Assembly (NCBI RefSeq): GCF_000003815.2
Contig: NC_049982.1
Location: 1,908,446 to 1,950,949, forward strand
Direction of reading: 5' to 3'
DNA: 42,504 bases
DNA from: Branchiostoma floridae
Lineage: Eukaryota > Chordata > Leptocardii > Amphioxiformes > Branchiostomatidae
How positions within the stretch are numbered: position 1 is the first letter of the stretch; each line of letters starts with the position of its first letter. Both the position numbers and the translations under genes were made by a program. The notes beneath the pieces are model-generated. The model searched no databases. It saw only the letters and a program-made list of their open reading frames with translations, and was not told the origin of the DNA. Below are positions 12,312 through 23,848 of the stretch, one piece after another.

Positions 12312-12707
12312 ACGAATGACCATTGGGACAAAACCTGTTTTAGCGAAGGAGCTGTGTGCTCACAGCGAATGGGCTGTGTGCCCGGCGAAGGAGCTGTGTG
12401 CTCACAGCGAAGGGGCTGCGTGCTCGGCGAACGAGCTGTGTGCTCACAGCGAATGGGCTTTGTGCTCGGCGAAGGAGCTGTGTGCTCACAGCGAAGGAGC
12501 TAGGCTGTGTGCACGCAGAGGGCTTGCCATCTGGGGAACCCAGGCCTGAGCGTCCAGCTTGGGTTAATTATCACCTAGGCACCTCTAGGAGATAGGAGCT
12601 AGCGGATTCCCCGGGTTAAAAAAAAAACTGACTTCCTTCTGACTAATTACCTTTGATCGCCTATCAGCTCCTTCGTTAAAACAGGTTTTGTCCCAATTGT
12701 CCTTCGT
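12312..12707. mobile_element. TIR element with internal minisatellite
   Basis: Inverted 42-nt arms at 12312-12353 and 12666-12707 share TTGGGACAAAACCTGTTTT and CGAAGGAGCT. The interior starts with a minisatellite. No transposase frame. The open frame at 12259-12549 is only the repeat read as CAHSE-type units. Confidence 0.75.
12343..12512 (+). repeat. 42-bp minisatellite with 21-bp half units
   Basis: Alternates GCGAAGGAGCTGTGTGCTCAC and AGCGAATGGGCTGTGTGCCCG-like halves, about four full units. The first half unit is part of the left inverted arm, so the repeat probably grew from the arm. Confidence 0.85.
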
Positions 12708-13312
12708 ACTTTATGAAACCATACATTTAACACAAACGCGCGCGCACGTGTGCGCTTTACAGTCTTAGAGTACATAGAATATTACTCATGATTGTTATTG
12801 TGGTCCTCTGGGCATTAGGCGAGAAAGACAAAGGGTAATTTAGACTGCCTATTCTTAACAATGGGGAACATGGCAGAAAGAGGCTATCAAAAATCACCTA
12901 CCTGAGTTTTAGAACATGAAAAACTCACATTGGCATGGTTGCCTGGCCTCTGAAGAGTAATTTGACGACAAAAAAGGGAAAAAAATTACGGCGGAATTAT
13001 ATTATACGCCATCAAACATAGGTGGTGACCTTTTCACCCATTTTCACTGCCTGTAAACAACACCAAAATACCTATCGTCTAAAGCCTACTGCAACCACAA
13101 ATATCACTAAAAATCTGTTTTTCAACACAATATAGAAGCTACAACACTTACCTATAATATGCACTTCCAAAATCCAAACATATTCCAAGAAAAACATTTC
13201 TACAGCCACTTTGGCCAAGGCTACCTAAGCATTCTGATCCGGAAATACCGAAATTTGCCCCAATTAAAGGCGGCGATGGGGAACACCACCTTGCGATACT
13301 TTTCGGTACTGC

Positions 13313-16300
13313 CTACGTGTCCCATGAGGGGTTCAGAAACGTGATGTTGTTGAGTGGCGCCCAGTGTGCAAATATGGACTTCTCCGTCAGGTATCTGTGC
13401 CCTCCGGCGCGAGCGTTCTGTTCCCAGTTTTGGTACGAACACTCCTTGTAATCTTCCATGCGGTACCTCGCACCGGTGAAGTAGTGATAGGCTGTCTGAT
13501 CACCCGGGTGGTTTCTGACAACGAAAAACAATTACAGTCCTGATATTCTTAAAAGTAGTTACTCAAGCAACTGGATATGGTTTTGGAAACGGTCAGACGT
13601 CTCGGATAGAATCCACTATCCTTCGTCAGTGACACTGAAATGATCTGGAAGAAACAGGTCCAGATCCAAAACCATATCCAGTTGCTTGAGTAACTACTTT
13701 TTGGTGTATTCTATTACCTGGATGTCTAACGTACGTCGACAATCCTGATATTGTTGCCTAGACGAATTAAACCTACTCAATGTGTTCTTACGTGGTGGAT
13801 AGAAACAAGATAGAAGCAGGGGAATCCAATTCAGTATTCTTATCTGGAATTGATAGACAAAAGGAAAAACAAAAGTCGTGCTATATTTGATGATATTCAC
13901 ATTAATAACAACGACATACTTTGTATTTAAGTCTTGTAGTCATTGTGCATTTAACTGTGTATATAAGTTATATTTTGTTTCCAATCATCATTGTATATAC
14001 CATTTTTGTATCTTATTATTTACTTGAATTTGTATTTGTTTGCTTCGGGAGACAACTTATAGAGGTGACCTGTCACCTGTTTTGTCTCACCCTCCACTTG
14101 ATATAAAAAGTTCAATAAACAAATAACAACTACAAGACGGTCTTTCTAGAAGAAAATTAAATAATCAAAAACCGCGATATTGTACCTGCAGTAGTCCTCG
14201 CTAGCCATCCCATACACCTTGATGACGTCACAAATCTCCATGGCGACCATCATAGTGAACCAACCCGTACTGAGCCAGGTGTTCGTGCCTTTCCTGCGTG
14301 GAGCATATAGAGAAACTTTACTGACAGCTTTATTGACACAACAAAAAGTAGCGTGACTTTGGTATGGTCACTTCAAGCTGTGAAATAGAAATAAAGGCTA
14401 ACATACTAGAAATAAGGGTTAATGACCCACCCCGAGGTGTATATGGTGTCAGAACGCTTGGTCCTTTACTACAATCACCGAATAAAACGACCGAGGCAGC
14501 GAAGCGAACGAGGTGGTTGTATGAGGCGGTTATAGCAAAGGATCAGGCGTTATGTATACCGAGAAACAGGCGGGTCATTAACGTTATTATCATGTAGCCT
14601 ACACAAACTTGCAAACAGTGCCTGGCTATATGATAATCTGTAATATCTTGATACAATCAGGACAAACAATATTTTATGTATCTAACTATTTGTGCACTAT
14701 GAATGTTATCAAATCTAAAGATATGGGATTATATGCCTGTAATATCGAGTCTCTTGAAATCTGTTGTACTCAAACAAAGAAATGAAACAAAGATGTATTT
14801 TATCCCACTTTCTATTTGTTATTGTCATTGACTTCCTTATGAAGAAGACCAAACAAGCTGGAGATGGCATAGCTTTTGGTGACGGGTCACTGAGTGAGCG
14901 ATCTCGACTTCGCAGATGATCTAGCTGCTTTGGCCAACAGTTGTGAGAATCTGAAGAGTTTCACAGAAAGACTTGCTACCACAGGGGCGAAAATTGGACC
15001 AAAAAAACCAAAGCAATGACAACAGTCGAAAACTCAGCACCAATCGTGCTTGAAAATGAAGAAATCGAGTATGTCGACAAATTTACATACTTAGGCAGCA
15101 TTATTACTATGTTCGGTGTTACTGAAAAAGACATCAAATCCAGCCTTGGCAAAGCTAGTGGTATGTGGCAATACTTGAGAAAATTCAGGCTATCTAAGCA
15201 AATCAGCGTACCAGTCCATTGAGATGCCGATAGCCACGTATGCATGTGAATCTTGGAAAAGCACTGCAGAGATAACGCAATCACTTGACACTTTCCAACG
15301 TAAATGCCTTAGGACAATCCTAGGCATATCCCGGCGTGACCACGTCACAAATGAAGAGCTCATGCAAAGAGCTAAGGTGCCTCTAGCCGGTGAGACAGTC
15401 CGAAAAAGACGATTGGGATTTGTTGGGCATGTATGGCGCCTTTCCGACGAAGGACAGCAAAAACAGCTATGTGATGGGCTCCTGGGGGCACCCGCCCCAG
15501 GGGCAGGCCTAAAACTACACTAAGGCGAACCATCTTAAATGATGTAAGGGAAATGGGTCTGAACACTAGCACTGTTAACATAGAAAGAATGGCAGTAGCC
15601 GCTCAGGACCGCACCCTTTGGAAAACAATATGCTCGCCGAATCGACCAATGCAACAGTGTTGCGGAAGGAACCAAGGTCTACGGTAAGGTTAGAAATTGT
15701 CTTGTTATACTTATATCCCCAGTTATCAAGAGCTCTTAAAAGAAGCCACCAAATTCTATCCTAATATCTCCACGTTTACAGACATAAAGAAAACTGCTCT
15801 CCTTTTAACATCGCAAAACTCACACATTGCAGAAAAAGTGGGATCTTTCGTCGTCCACTGTCTCAAAAAAAAAGAAGTCAAACCCAATAAGTTACATCTT
15901 TAACCAGTTTAAGTTAGTTAAGAGAAGTCGATTACCATACTGTTTTACCATACCATTATTTGTATTTGTATGTCATTTTTGCCACTTGCAATTAGCCCTC
16001 GGGCAAGAATTTGCAATAAAACTTCAGTTTAGTAATTACTGGTTATAGTCCAACATTATCATAATGATGTACTCACCGTGCACGCCCTGACTCCTTTTCA
16101 AACACTCTATCGGCGTATTGCATCCTTTCCTCTGTTATCTTAAACACTTCCATGTCCGGGTGGCTCTTCTGTAATTCCGTCAGTTTCTGGTAAGCCTTTC
16201 CCGTTTTAGCGTCCATGTCCCTGGGCGGACCCCAACCCAGCAATGTGGAGTTCCCCTTGTAAATGGCGGCATTTATCGGGGCCTGCAGTAAAAACAAATT

Positions 16301-18350
16301 TTATCATGCTTTCCCGACGGTGAAAACATTTTGTTTTGCTAGCCTCCCAAATTTCTTCCGTCTTTAGCCAATCACAACTCAGATTCGGAAATGACTTCAT
16401 CCAAAAATTCCGGAGCAGTGTAATCCAATAAATATATAAAAAGTTGCACCATCATGCTTTACAAGTGAAAAATAAACTTACAATATAAATGGATCGGAAA
16501 CACATGACGCGGAGCGTTGTTTTACTCCCGACATGCTTTTCGTACCCGAGGACGGGCCCCTCGTTCATCCTGATGACGCAATCAGCCTGGTCAATCTCGT
16601 TCCCAGCCTTGTAATTCAACATCCGACCTGGTGGAAATATAATACAGTAACAAAATAAATACTGAACCATACGGACTGATAATGAAAGTGTTAGTGGTGT
16701 GAAGTTAAAAAGATTGGAAAGTGACTTGGTCTTTCAGTTGCGGTTTAATGATTATACTACGTAGCTTGTTGTCTTATACAATATACCTAAGTTTGCCTTA
16801 CATTGTACCCGTTTTATAAATGTTGTGCAATAAACTTTGATTTGACGTGACTTGAATTGTTAATTACCGGAGCCAGTGACCAGGGCACACACGCCACAGC
16901 TCAGGTTCAGCTGCTGCAGGGTGGAGATATCGTAAGATGAGAAGAAAAACTAGAAAGGTGACATTTGCAAGCAAATAAATAATGTTTGCCTTCACATAAT
17001 GTGGTCTAACAATGACTACTGTTATGTCTATTCTCACGTTCAGGTGCTGCAGGGCGGAGACATTGTTAGATGAGCAGAAAAATGAATGTGAATTGTGAAA
17101 CCAACAAACAAATAAAACAATTGCAAATTAACCCATGTAAATAAATGTATAACAGATGTTTTTTTTTAAATCTTGTGAGGCAATGGATGAGGGCAGCGTG
17201 GCACGTCCTAGATAAGAAAGTGAGCAGGATTTGTGATTTCTTAGTAAAGTAGCTTTTAATGGACGTGATCTCCTAAGGAGCGCTAGAAATTTGTTTCTTT
17301 CAGTCTCACAGTGAAGGCACTGACAAATAAGTGTATTTAATTTTTCGCTGCATTCGTTGAGCAATTTATTTTTTTCTCTGCTAGCTAGTACATGCACAGG
17401 GCGACTGTATAGTACTCAATCCTTGCACGATTTAGGACAAAGGTCGAAACCGAAGAAAGGAAAAAAGCATATAGAGCGACCACTGATATATGAAGGTTTG
17501 TGTATATGAGAACTTTTAAAAACGTATTTGAAGTTTGTTAAAACTTATTTGATATGGCGTCTTTGTAGTATTTCAAAAAATAGTTGAAATTTGATAAAAG
17601 AAAGTAAAATGTTGACCTTTGACTCGTCAGGCACTCCCACATAACCCTTGAGGGGGTTGATGGGATCGATTGGTTCCGGGTCACGTGGTTTTCGAGGTTC
17701 TATGATGGATTCCGGAGTCCGTTCTGGTGTGACGTGTGTTTCCGGCCGTTCTGGTGTGACGTGTGTTTCCGGCCGTTCTGGTGTGACGTGTGTTTCCGGC
17801 CGTTCTGGTGTGACGTGTGTTTCCGGAGGTTCTCCATGGTCATTTGTCTGTTGTGACGTCATTTCATGCATGTAAAATACGAACCATCGTATACCAGTAC
17901 AACCACTTAGTAAAGAGGGCTTCAGTTGGCAAGAATGGGCCAATGAAAAATCATTCACTGACAGAGTCATTCATGGAGGGACCCCATTGGTAGAAAATGT
18001 GGACATGTGACAACTATTCACAGTATTTAATTCCCAATGCTATTGTTCATACATTACGAGGGAAAAATATATTCATATACATGTATTTCATTTTACGTAC
18101 TGTAGTGACCGTGAGGATCATACCTTGCGGAAACGGAAGTACGAAACTTTTGTCCGTTTTGCATTCTTAACTAAAAGTTTTGCTGATGAAAAATACTTAC
18201 TAGACAAGTGCAGATTTGAATTTTCTGGAAATAAGAACTACTGGAAAAGAATCTTACCCGTCTCGTAATAAACATCTCCGTCGTCAGGAGGGCATAGGTC
18301 AAACCCCCAAGGAGCAGTGACGTCACTATGAACCCTGACCTTCTGAACAT
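13313..18350 (-). CDS. Gene A: ST6GalNAc-type sialyltransferase (GT29), seven coding exons, 367 aa
   Basis: Predicted alpha-2,6-sialyltransferase that moves sialic acid from CMP-Neu5Ac onto GalNAc-containing glycans in the Golgi. Exons (minus strand): 18350-18258, 17919-17617, 16913-16868, 16627-16482, 16282-16077, 14293-14186, 13514-13313. They sum to 1104 nt in frame, and all have GT-AG borders. Residues 1-31 hold a short basic tail (MFRR) and a signal anchor (about 7-22). Exon 2 is a Pro/Thr-rich stem with four PETHVTPER repeats. Sialylmotif L starts in exon 3 (CGVCALVTGSG) and continues in exon 4 (NEIDQADCVIRMNEGP). Sialylmotif S is in exon 6 (TWLSTGWFTM...EICDV). The last exon has motif III (YHYF) and motif VS (H340...E345 in HRYLTEK). 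The L and S motif cysteines are present. The ATG directly follows a splice acceptor with a C13 pyrimidine tract, so a further 5' exon is expected. It has one more intron than genes B and C (16283-16481). The exon 2 acceptor (17920-17921) is the least certain border. The class is firm by motifs; acceptor specificity is inferred. Confidence 0.88.
13548..13742 (-). mobile_element. 195-bp hairpin element in the last intron of gene A
   Basis: Same arms as 6924-7119 (AAAAGTAGTTACTCAAGCAA and the inverse). Flanked by the 10-bp duplication TCCTGATATT (13538-13547 and 13743-13752). On the minus strand the loop has CTGACGA (13629-13623), a hairpin AGGATAG...CTATCC, then GAGA (13603-13600) and CGTCTGACC, which is hammerhead-like with one core change. 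Confidence 0.8.
14418..14582. mobile_element. Short TIR element in intron 5/6 region of gene A
   Basis: GTTAATGACCC at 14418-14428 and GGGTCATTAAC at 14572-14582 are perfect 11-nt inverted ends around 143 bp containing GACCGAGGCAGCGAAGCGAA. It lies in the 1.8-kb intron of gene A. Confidence 0.55.
14895..15670 (+). pseudogene. LINE reverse transcriptase relic in gene A intron
   Basis: The frame at 14900 reads DLDFADDLAAL, containing the FADD catalytic box (14909-14920) of non-LTR reverse transcriptases. The frame shifts near the A-run at 15001-15007, continues as VDKFTYLGSII, stops at 15222, shifts again and continues as ATYACESW, FQRKCLRTILGI and RRLGFVGHVWR. At least two frameshifts; dead copy. 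It is antisense to gene A. Confidence 0.85.
15985..16025 (+). repeat. LINE 3' tail word
   Basis: CAATTAGCCCTCGGGCAAGAA and TTGCAATAAAACTT match the dispersed tail seen at 5410-5440 and 24140-24160. Confidence 0.5.
16868..17120 (-). repeat. Partial duplication of the gene A exon 3 boundary
   Basis: The acceptor side of exon 3 and its upstream intron (about 16900-16985) resemble 17036-17115: both have GCTGCAGGGYGGAGA, then TGAG-AGAAAAA and a run of AAACAAATAA-type sequence. Only a few exon bases are copied, so the upstream copy is a decoy acceptor, not a full exon. Confidence 0.5.
17721..17828 (-). repeat. 27-bp coding minisatellite in the stem of gene A
   Basis: Four near-identical 27-bp units encode PETHVTPER four times in exon 2. 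Thr and Pro in each unit suit mucin-type O-glycosylation of a Golgi enzyme stem. Genes B and C lack it. Confidence 0.9.
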
Positions 18351-18360
18351 CTGGGAAAAT

Positions 18361-18373
18361 GGGGGGGGGGGGG
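18361..18373 (-). repeat. C13 pyrimidine tract of the gene A acceptor
   Basis: A G13 run on the plus strand is C13 on the minus strand, just upstream of the CAG at 18353-18351 and the gene A start codon. It probably serves as the polypyrimidine tract. Confidence 0.7.
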
Positions 18374-18950
18374 TGATAAACATTTAAAGCCAGGGCTCAG
18401 GGCCCTTGCTCTGATGAATCACAATTAACTCACTATCACATCAACTATCGTATGACATGTACCTAACTCATTGTTACAAATATTGTATAGTTAACGTCTG
18501 TAATTTCTGATTTTAAGCAAAAGTATTAGTCAATTTCAAGTTTGTTTTTAAAATTGGAATTACTTTTTAAACAATGTTGAATAACGAAGCTTGTACACAA
18601 CAACACAATTCAGGCTAAAATGCCTTCAAAGCGGTGATTTTAATAAAGTTCAAAGTTCAAAGCCTGTTTACTATTTATTGTAAAGTTTGCACTTTAGGAA
18701 CGATGGCAAGTACGTGAACTATAGTATGTGGTAGAGACACAGTAAGCATACATGTGCAAACAGCAGTGAGTAATTATAACATTGTAGTAATCCGACCGAA
18801 CGGACTCCGTTTGAATCCCAGGCGTGAATTTATAACTGCCATATACCAACAGTTTTTATGGGGGACAAACTTCCTTCTATGTCTTCATAGATGAGAGTTA
18901 ATTAAAACCCTAGTAGAAGATATGTGGTAATGATCGTTTTGGTCGAGGAA
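18374..18950. other. No gene seen upstream of gene A
   Basis: AT-rich. TTTTAATAAAGTTCAAAGTT at about 18639-18658 looks like a retroelement tail. Confidence 0.4.
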
Positions 18951-18984
18951 TGATAAGAGCCAATACAGACGAAACACAAAGACA

Positions 18985-19006
18985 AACACGCACACGCACA
19001 CTCGCG

Positions 19007-19055
<49 letters not shown>

Positions 19056-19230
19056 GAACACACACACGAGCATACACAAACACGCACACATAAGCACACA
19101 CGTACGCACACTCACACACACACACACACGCACGCACACACACAGACACAGGCACGCACACACACACTCTCTCATACACACACACTCACACACACAGAAA
19201 CACACACACACTCACATGCTCGCATACACG
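18985..19230 (+). repeat. Long compound (CA)n microsatellite
   Basis: CA dinucleotides with CG, TA and GA interruptions. The long Cys/Val open frames on the minus strand here are artefacts of this repeat. Confidence 0.97.
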
Positions 19231-19624
19231 CACAGTTGTTACCAACACTGTTGTCATAACGAGGGTCAATAACCCTCGTGGTGAATCTGCCCTGGGGCGG
19301 CCACAACACGCATCGTGTTCACTAACTTCACAGTTCAGGGAACACATGAGTCAGGAGCATTACAGGAAACATTGCGCTTTGGAATAGACAATTGTGTTCA
19401 TAGTGACCCATTATCAGAAAATTGGTTAATGGGAAGTAGCCAGTATTTAGTCTTGACAGCAACAAAGCCATTTCTGACCTAGACATTCTGTGAAAACTGC
19501 AAGTCATGTACTGTAAACAACGCCAAGTCACATGGCGACTTGTAATGCCATGTACTGGTAACCTTAACTGGTCTATTCACGTTACACTTAACTGAACAAT
19601 ACTTAACGAGCAAGGGCACGACAT

Positions 19625-19715
19625 TAGGTTATGTCAGGTATTGGAACTCAGGATCTCTATCTAGTCTAGGGTTATGGACAAAACACGCAGCCATTACGCT
19701 ACCGATGTCACCTTT
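19625..19715 (-). mobile_element. Possible tRNA-derived SINE head
   Basis: The minus strand reads GGTAGCGTAATGGCTGCGTG (A-box-like), then GATCCTGAGTTCCAATACC (B-box-like). It is a decayed polymerase III promoter pair rather than a functional tRNA. Confidence 0.3.
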
Positions 19716-19895
19716 TTTGTACTTCACACATTAAGATGTTCAAAATTAAACCGGACGACAATGCCCTAAGGCCAAAGGTCAACACTTTTGCCACTAACAT
19801 GCACAACCAATATCTATTCAACTTGTATCTGACGACAGTACGGAATTCGTTCTGCGGTAAACACATTGATTTAACTAAAAAACAAAAACACTCAC

Positions 19896-20076
19896 CTTGA
19901 TCACGCTTGATGTAGTTTGTCGTTCTCTGATACCGGTTCGACCGGTCACCAACAGCTGGTAAGAACCTCAAAGCAGATGGGGGGTGGGATGTCGGTGACA
20001 TTGGTCTTGGTTGCCGGGGATTTGCATAGAATTTTAAAAACCCGAACCATTTTCTTTTCACTCCATTAGGCCACAC
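19896..20076 (-). other. Candidate 5' exon of gene A
   Basis: On the minus strand this stretch ends with CAAG followed by GTGAGTG, a strong donor, 1.5 kb upstream of the gene A first coding acceptor. The exon 1 frame of gene A meets a TGA within it and no ATG follows, so it would be untranslated for gene A; a short upstream ORF starts with ATGTGGCC. It contains a perfect ATGCAAAT octamer on the minus strand (20027-20020). No sequence match to the first exons of B and C was seen, so this is a guess from the donor only. Confidence 0.25.
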
Positions 20077-20689
20077 CGACTAAATCTTACGGATGACATC
20101 CTCTGGAGACCTCAAACCAATGTGTGCGGGCGAAAAAAACATAAGAATCCAGAAAAAATGAAAAGTGCTGCTTTGACCACAGGACTAACTAGAGTTTGGC
20201 GACTTCATTCCATGAAATATTTAGAGCTTTTGTAGATATCATGCAATTGACTAACACATTAAGATAATTTATGCATGGTGTTGTTGTTCATCATTGACTA
20301 ACGTACATATGGCGCGATAATAAAATTCCCATCATGAATCATAAAGTGGTTTTGCACTTTTTACATAAACTATGCAAATAAATTCCATTACCATATTTGG
20401 TATCTGCTTATATTCCACCTATCGTAATTAATGTGTGTTGCATTTATTGAAGTCCAGTTATTGAAAACAATGGAATTATACAATTTCCTCGTTAATTATG
20501 CAAATAAAGCCCTCATTTGCATAACATGTATATCATTATGAACATCTTTGCTTAAGGCACCCGCAAGCCTAATATGATGCCAAACCGTCAATCGCTTTTG
20601 TAGTTATCCTCTTTGGAATGTCTTGACTAAAACGCCCCTGCAGTTCCGAAATTATATGTTAGGGGGTTGAAACCTGCCCCACTTTGTCA

Positions 20690-22036
20690 GGACACTAAAT
20701 GCTATCTACCACCCAAATTTCACCATATCAGGTCCGGGACAAGAGATACATAGAAAAAGCTCATATAATAGAATATTCTCAATAATTATGTTAATGTGCT
20801 CCTATTTTGCGTAATTAGTATTTCATTTTGTACAACATTGTCTAAGGTACCTACATACCCCAAATCATGAAAATTCGTTGTTCCCTTCTTGAGTTATCGT
20901 CTTCAGAAGTTTTTTTACAAAAATGTCTCTGCTATCCCAAAACTAGCTGCTAGGGGGCCCAAATTTATGTCATTTTTTCTTGAAAAAAAATGCAATATCC
21001 ACCGAATTTAGCATGTGCAGATGGTAGGGAGTCCATTCCACAGAGATACTTTAATCATGCCCGAATGCTGATCTTTTGACTTTAAACAGGATCAGTATAC
21101 ACAGATGTGTAGGGACATCATAATAGAGCTGGGCTCCACGTCTACATGTTATACCTGACACAGTTTCCCAGAACTATCGTAGAGTGGAACTTGTTATCAC
21201 CAAGCACAGTAGGGGCATCTTCTCTGGATAGTTTTAAAGAACGCTTGCAGATAGATTTGCAAAAGTTAGGTGTGACGGATCGTTCAGTGTAATATAACCA
21301 GCTGCTGCCGCACCGCGTGCCTGCGAAGCTGGTGTGTTACGCCGAAGGGCGGTTATACCGGCTATATAGATATAGATATACCTGCCTATTTTGAGGGACA
21401 GCTGGGAGTCCTGTTAACTAGGATAAAGAAAAGAATTGTTAAAAGACTGACTTCAGAGCCAAATGTTCGTCACCCCAACTCTATAGGCAAGCATCTTTCT
21501 GTTGTGTGTATTTTCAGATCGAACGTCACATGGTGGATTGTGTATTTACAGGAAGATGGATCACAACAAAAGAATGGCATAGGACCCAGGGGAGATTATA
21601 TTCTCAGTGAATGTAAAAGTCTAACGTTACGTTTGAATTATTTACACACAAAATTACTTCTTACGGCTTAGGTCGGGTGCACGTTCAAAACGGCGTGCTT
21701 TCGCATTTTTCATACCACTAAAAGAAAGCAAACTTTGTTATGACGCTAAAAGCTATCTACCACCCAAATGTCACGACCATATCACGTACGGGACAGGAGA
21801 TACATTGAAAAAAACTGCTATGATAGAATATTCTCATTAATTATGCAAATGTACTCCTATTTTGCGTAATTAGTATTTTATCTTGTACAACATTGTCTAA
21901 GGTACCTACATACCAAAAATCATGAAAATCCGTTGTTCCCTTCTTGAGTTATCCTCGTCAAAAGTTTTTGACAAAAATGCCCCTGCTATCCCCAAACTAG
22001 ACGCTAGGGGGCCCAAACTTATGTCATTTTTTCCTG
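20690..22036 (+). repeat. ~300-bp repeat in two direct copies around a LINE tail
   Basis: 20690-20990 and 21738-22036 share GCTATCTACCACCCAAAT, GGGACARGAGATACAT, TTTTGCGTAATTAGTATTT, ACAACATTGTCTAAGGTACC and GCTAGGGGGCCCAAA. The second copy runs on to an (ACACAGAC)n and TCATGGAGGTAA end at 22316, a typical dispersed-repeat terminus. Confidence 0.85.
21164..21390 (+). mobile_element. LINE 3' end relic
   Basis: 21164-21292 encodes FPRTIVEWNLLSPSTV, then SSLDSFKERL and a TAA stop, the C-terminus of a CR1/Jockey-type polyprotein. The tail has CAGCTGCTGCCGC and ends in ATATAGATATAGATATA. A second copy of the same family is at 41480-41930 minus. Confidence 0.85.
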
Positions 22037-22490
22037 AGCACAAGAGCTATCTAATACTTAAAAATATTGACCATAGCATGTTCAGAACACCGAGATAGCA
22101 AAACCGGAAGTTGCGCTTCAGTACCAAGGTAACACACCAGGGGGCCCAAAATTGATCTTGACCTTTGTCTTCCCAACCCCTACCCACATACCAAATATCA
22201 TCGTAGTTCATCAAGAGGTTCTCAAGTTATGATGACCACAAATATGCGGACACACAGACACACAGACACACAGACACACCAAAAACTATACCTCCATTTT
22301 TTTTTCATGGAGGTAAACATCCAAACCATTTTCCCAGGCCTGGTTTGACAACAAAACTTTCCACTGGGACGGCGCTCTCGTCGCATCTCTCTGCGACATA
22401 TAAAATTTGACATGTCACCCAACGAATTGTAGAGAAAAGAAACGAATATTTTTACACCTTTTGTATTTTGTTGTCTTCTCAGTCACACTA

Positions 22491-22653
22491 CAGTAGAAGC
22501 CACTTAACTGCATTTGCCCAGTGAGTTCCGTGCAATTATCTGACTGGTGCGATAAAGTTATCTAGCTGGACCGCACCGATTTAGGATTTTGGGATTCCGT
22601 GCAATCAATAAAAGTGTGCGTTTATCCGTTGTGCGATTAACTGGCTTCTATTG
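22491..22653. mobile_element. pogo/Tigger-like MITE
   Basis: Ends CAGTAGAAGCCACTTAACTG and the inverse (GATTAACTGGCTTCTATTG), flanked by TA on both sides. The CAGT-start TIR and TA target fit the pogo family. No transposase. Confidence 0.65.
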
Positions 22654-22839
22654 TATTATATTTTGTATCATATACCCGGTGTAAAAAGCGAAGGACACAC
22701 TCAGTCACACATATGATATTCAGTTCGCAGTGAGAGCGCAGCGCGATCGCCGTCTTAGCGAGAAGGGGGCCTTAAAGGTGGATTTGTCGCTCGTTCCTTC
22801 CCCTGTGGAAGCATTGTTGACAGCATTGCGAGAGAACCG

Positions 22840-22945
22840 GTCTTTCCAGGTTGGAAATTAAGGATACGTGACGAAACCGTTCGGTGTGCATTTATATGCT
22901 AATCAGGTCAATCGGCACGTTAATACAGGGCTTCGACTTGTGAGT
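22840..22945 (+). promoter_or_regulatory. Conserved upstream block of gene B (possible 5' exon)
   Basis: This block aligns with 32355-32475 upstream of gene C. Both share AGAACCGGT, an ATATGCTAAT octamer-like word, and end in CTTCGACTT|GTGAGTAG or CTACGAATA|GTGAGTAG, which look like splice donors. It lies about 1.0 kb (B) or 1.5 kb (C) before the first coding exon. In one frame both copies read H-x-YAN-x-x-x-RH-x-NTGLR, but gene B has a stop just upstream, so coding is doubtful. A 5' untranslated exon or enhancer is more likely. Confidence 0.35.
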
Positions 22946-23848
22946 AGAAATTGCTGCTAATTTTTTTATCTTATTTAACATTATTTTGCCTTCTTCAAGT
23001 TCTTGTCTCCTTTTTTTATGTCGGATACCCCTTTAGTAGTTAGCAGTCGTTTCCTTTATTGGGAGATTCCATTCTTCTAGTTGCTTACATTTACCTCTAA
23101 TCTATGTCTTTTTGAAGAGGATTCAAACTACAGATGCTTGTTGTTGTGGCCACCATGGATATGGAAGCCATGCCACACATTGTTAAAGAAATCAAGGTTT
23201 TGTTTGGAGAAAGAATTCTCATTGTGCCAGAAGCCAGAAGCAAGTATACTTAAGTCACGCGTTCTGCGCCAAATGAGAAAACCTAGTACACTAACAAGAA
23301 CAGTGCCCTAGGGTCGTGACGACTGACCCGTATATCTTATCTATTATTCTTTATTTCAGGCACCACAGGCCTATATCAGCACATATAATTAAAAACCAGA
23401 ACACATATATACATATAATACAGAGTGGGTACAGCCGGTGGGATACAATATGATGATGCTAAAAATATATACAGTATGGAAGCATTACCGCTTGTAGACA
23501 GGATCAACAAAGTGTTGCCAGTAGTTACCGAGAGTGAACATGTCTGAATGAATTGTAAGCTTTATTAGGCTATATATTAGGGTAGAACACCTTAAATATC
23601 TATTTTCAGGTTCCGGGTCGGAATTCCAATCTGACCGGAGTTGGCCGGAAGAGTGCTGTACTCTTGTTGTAACCTTTTTTCGCCGTCAACATGAGCAGTA
23701 GAATTAACTGTTAGGTCAATGACATGACATTTCAAGAGAACACTGATCGTAACACATTTTGTTCATTCTGGTATAAGTATTGTGGTCTTTGGACAACACA
23801 GTGTTTAACATTCCCTCATCCTGCGCTCGTGATATCGTCAGGGTCCGC

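Noticed and set aside
12259-12595. Cys-containing repeat protein (CAHSE units)
   Set aside because: It is the 21/42-bp minisatellite inside a TIR element, open in more than one frame.
18885-19272. Several Cys/Val-rich or Thr/His-rich open frames
   Set aside because: They are translations of the compound CA/TG microsatellite in several frames and strands.
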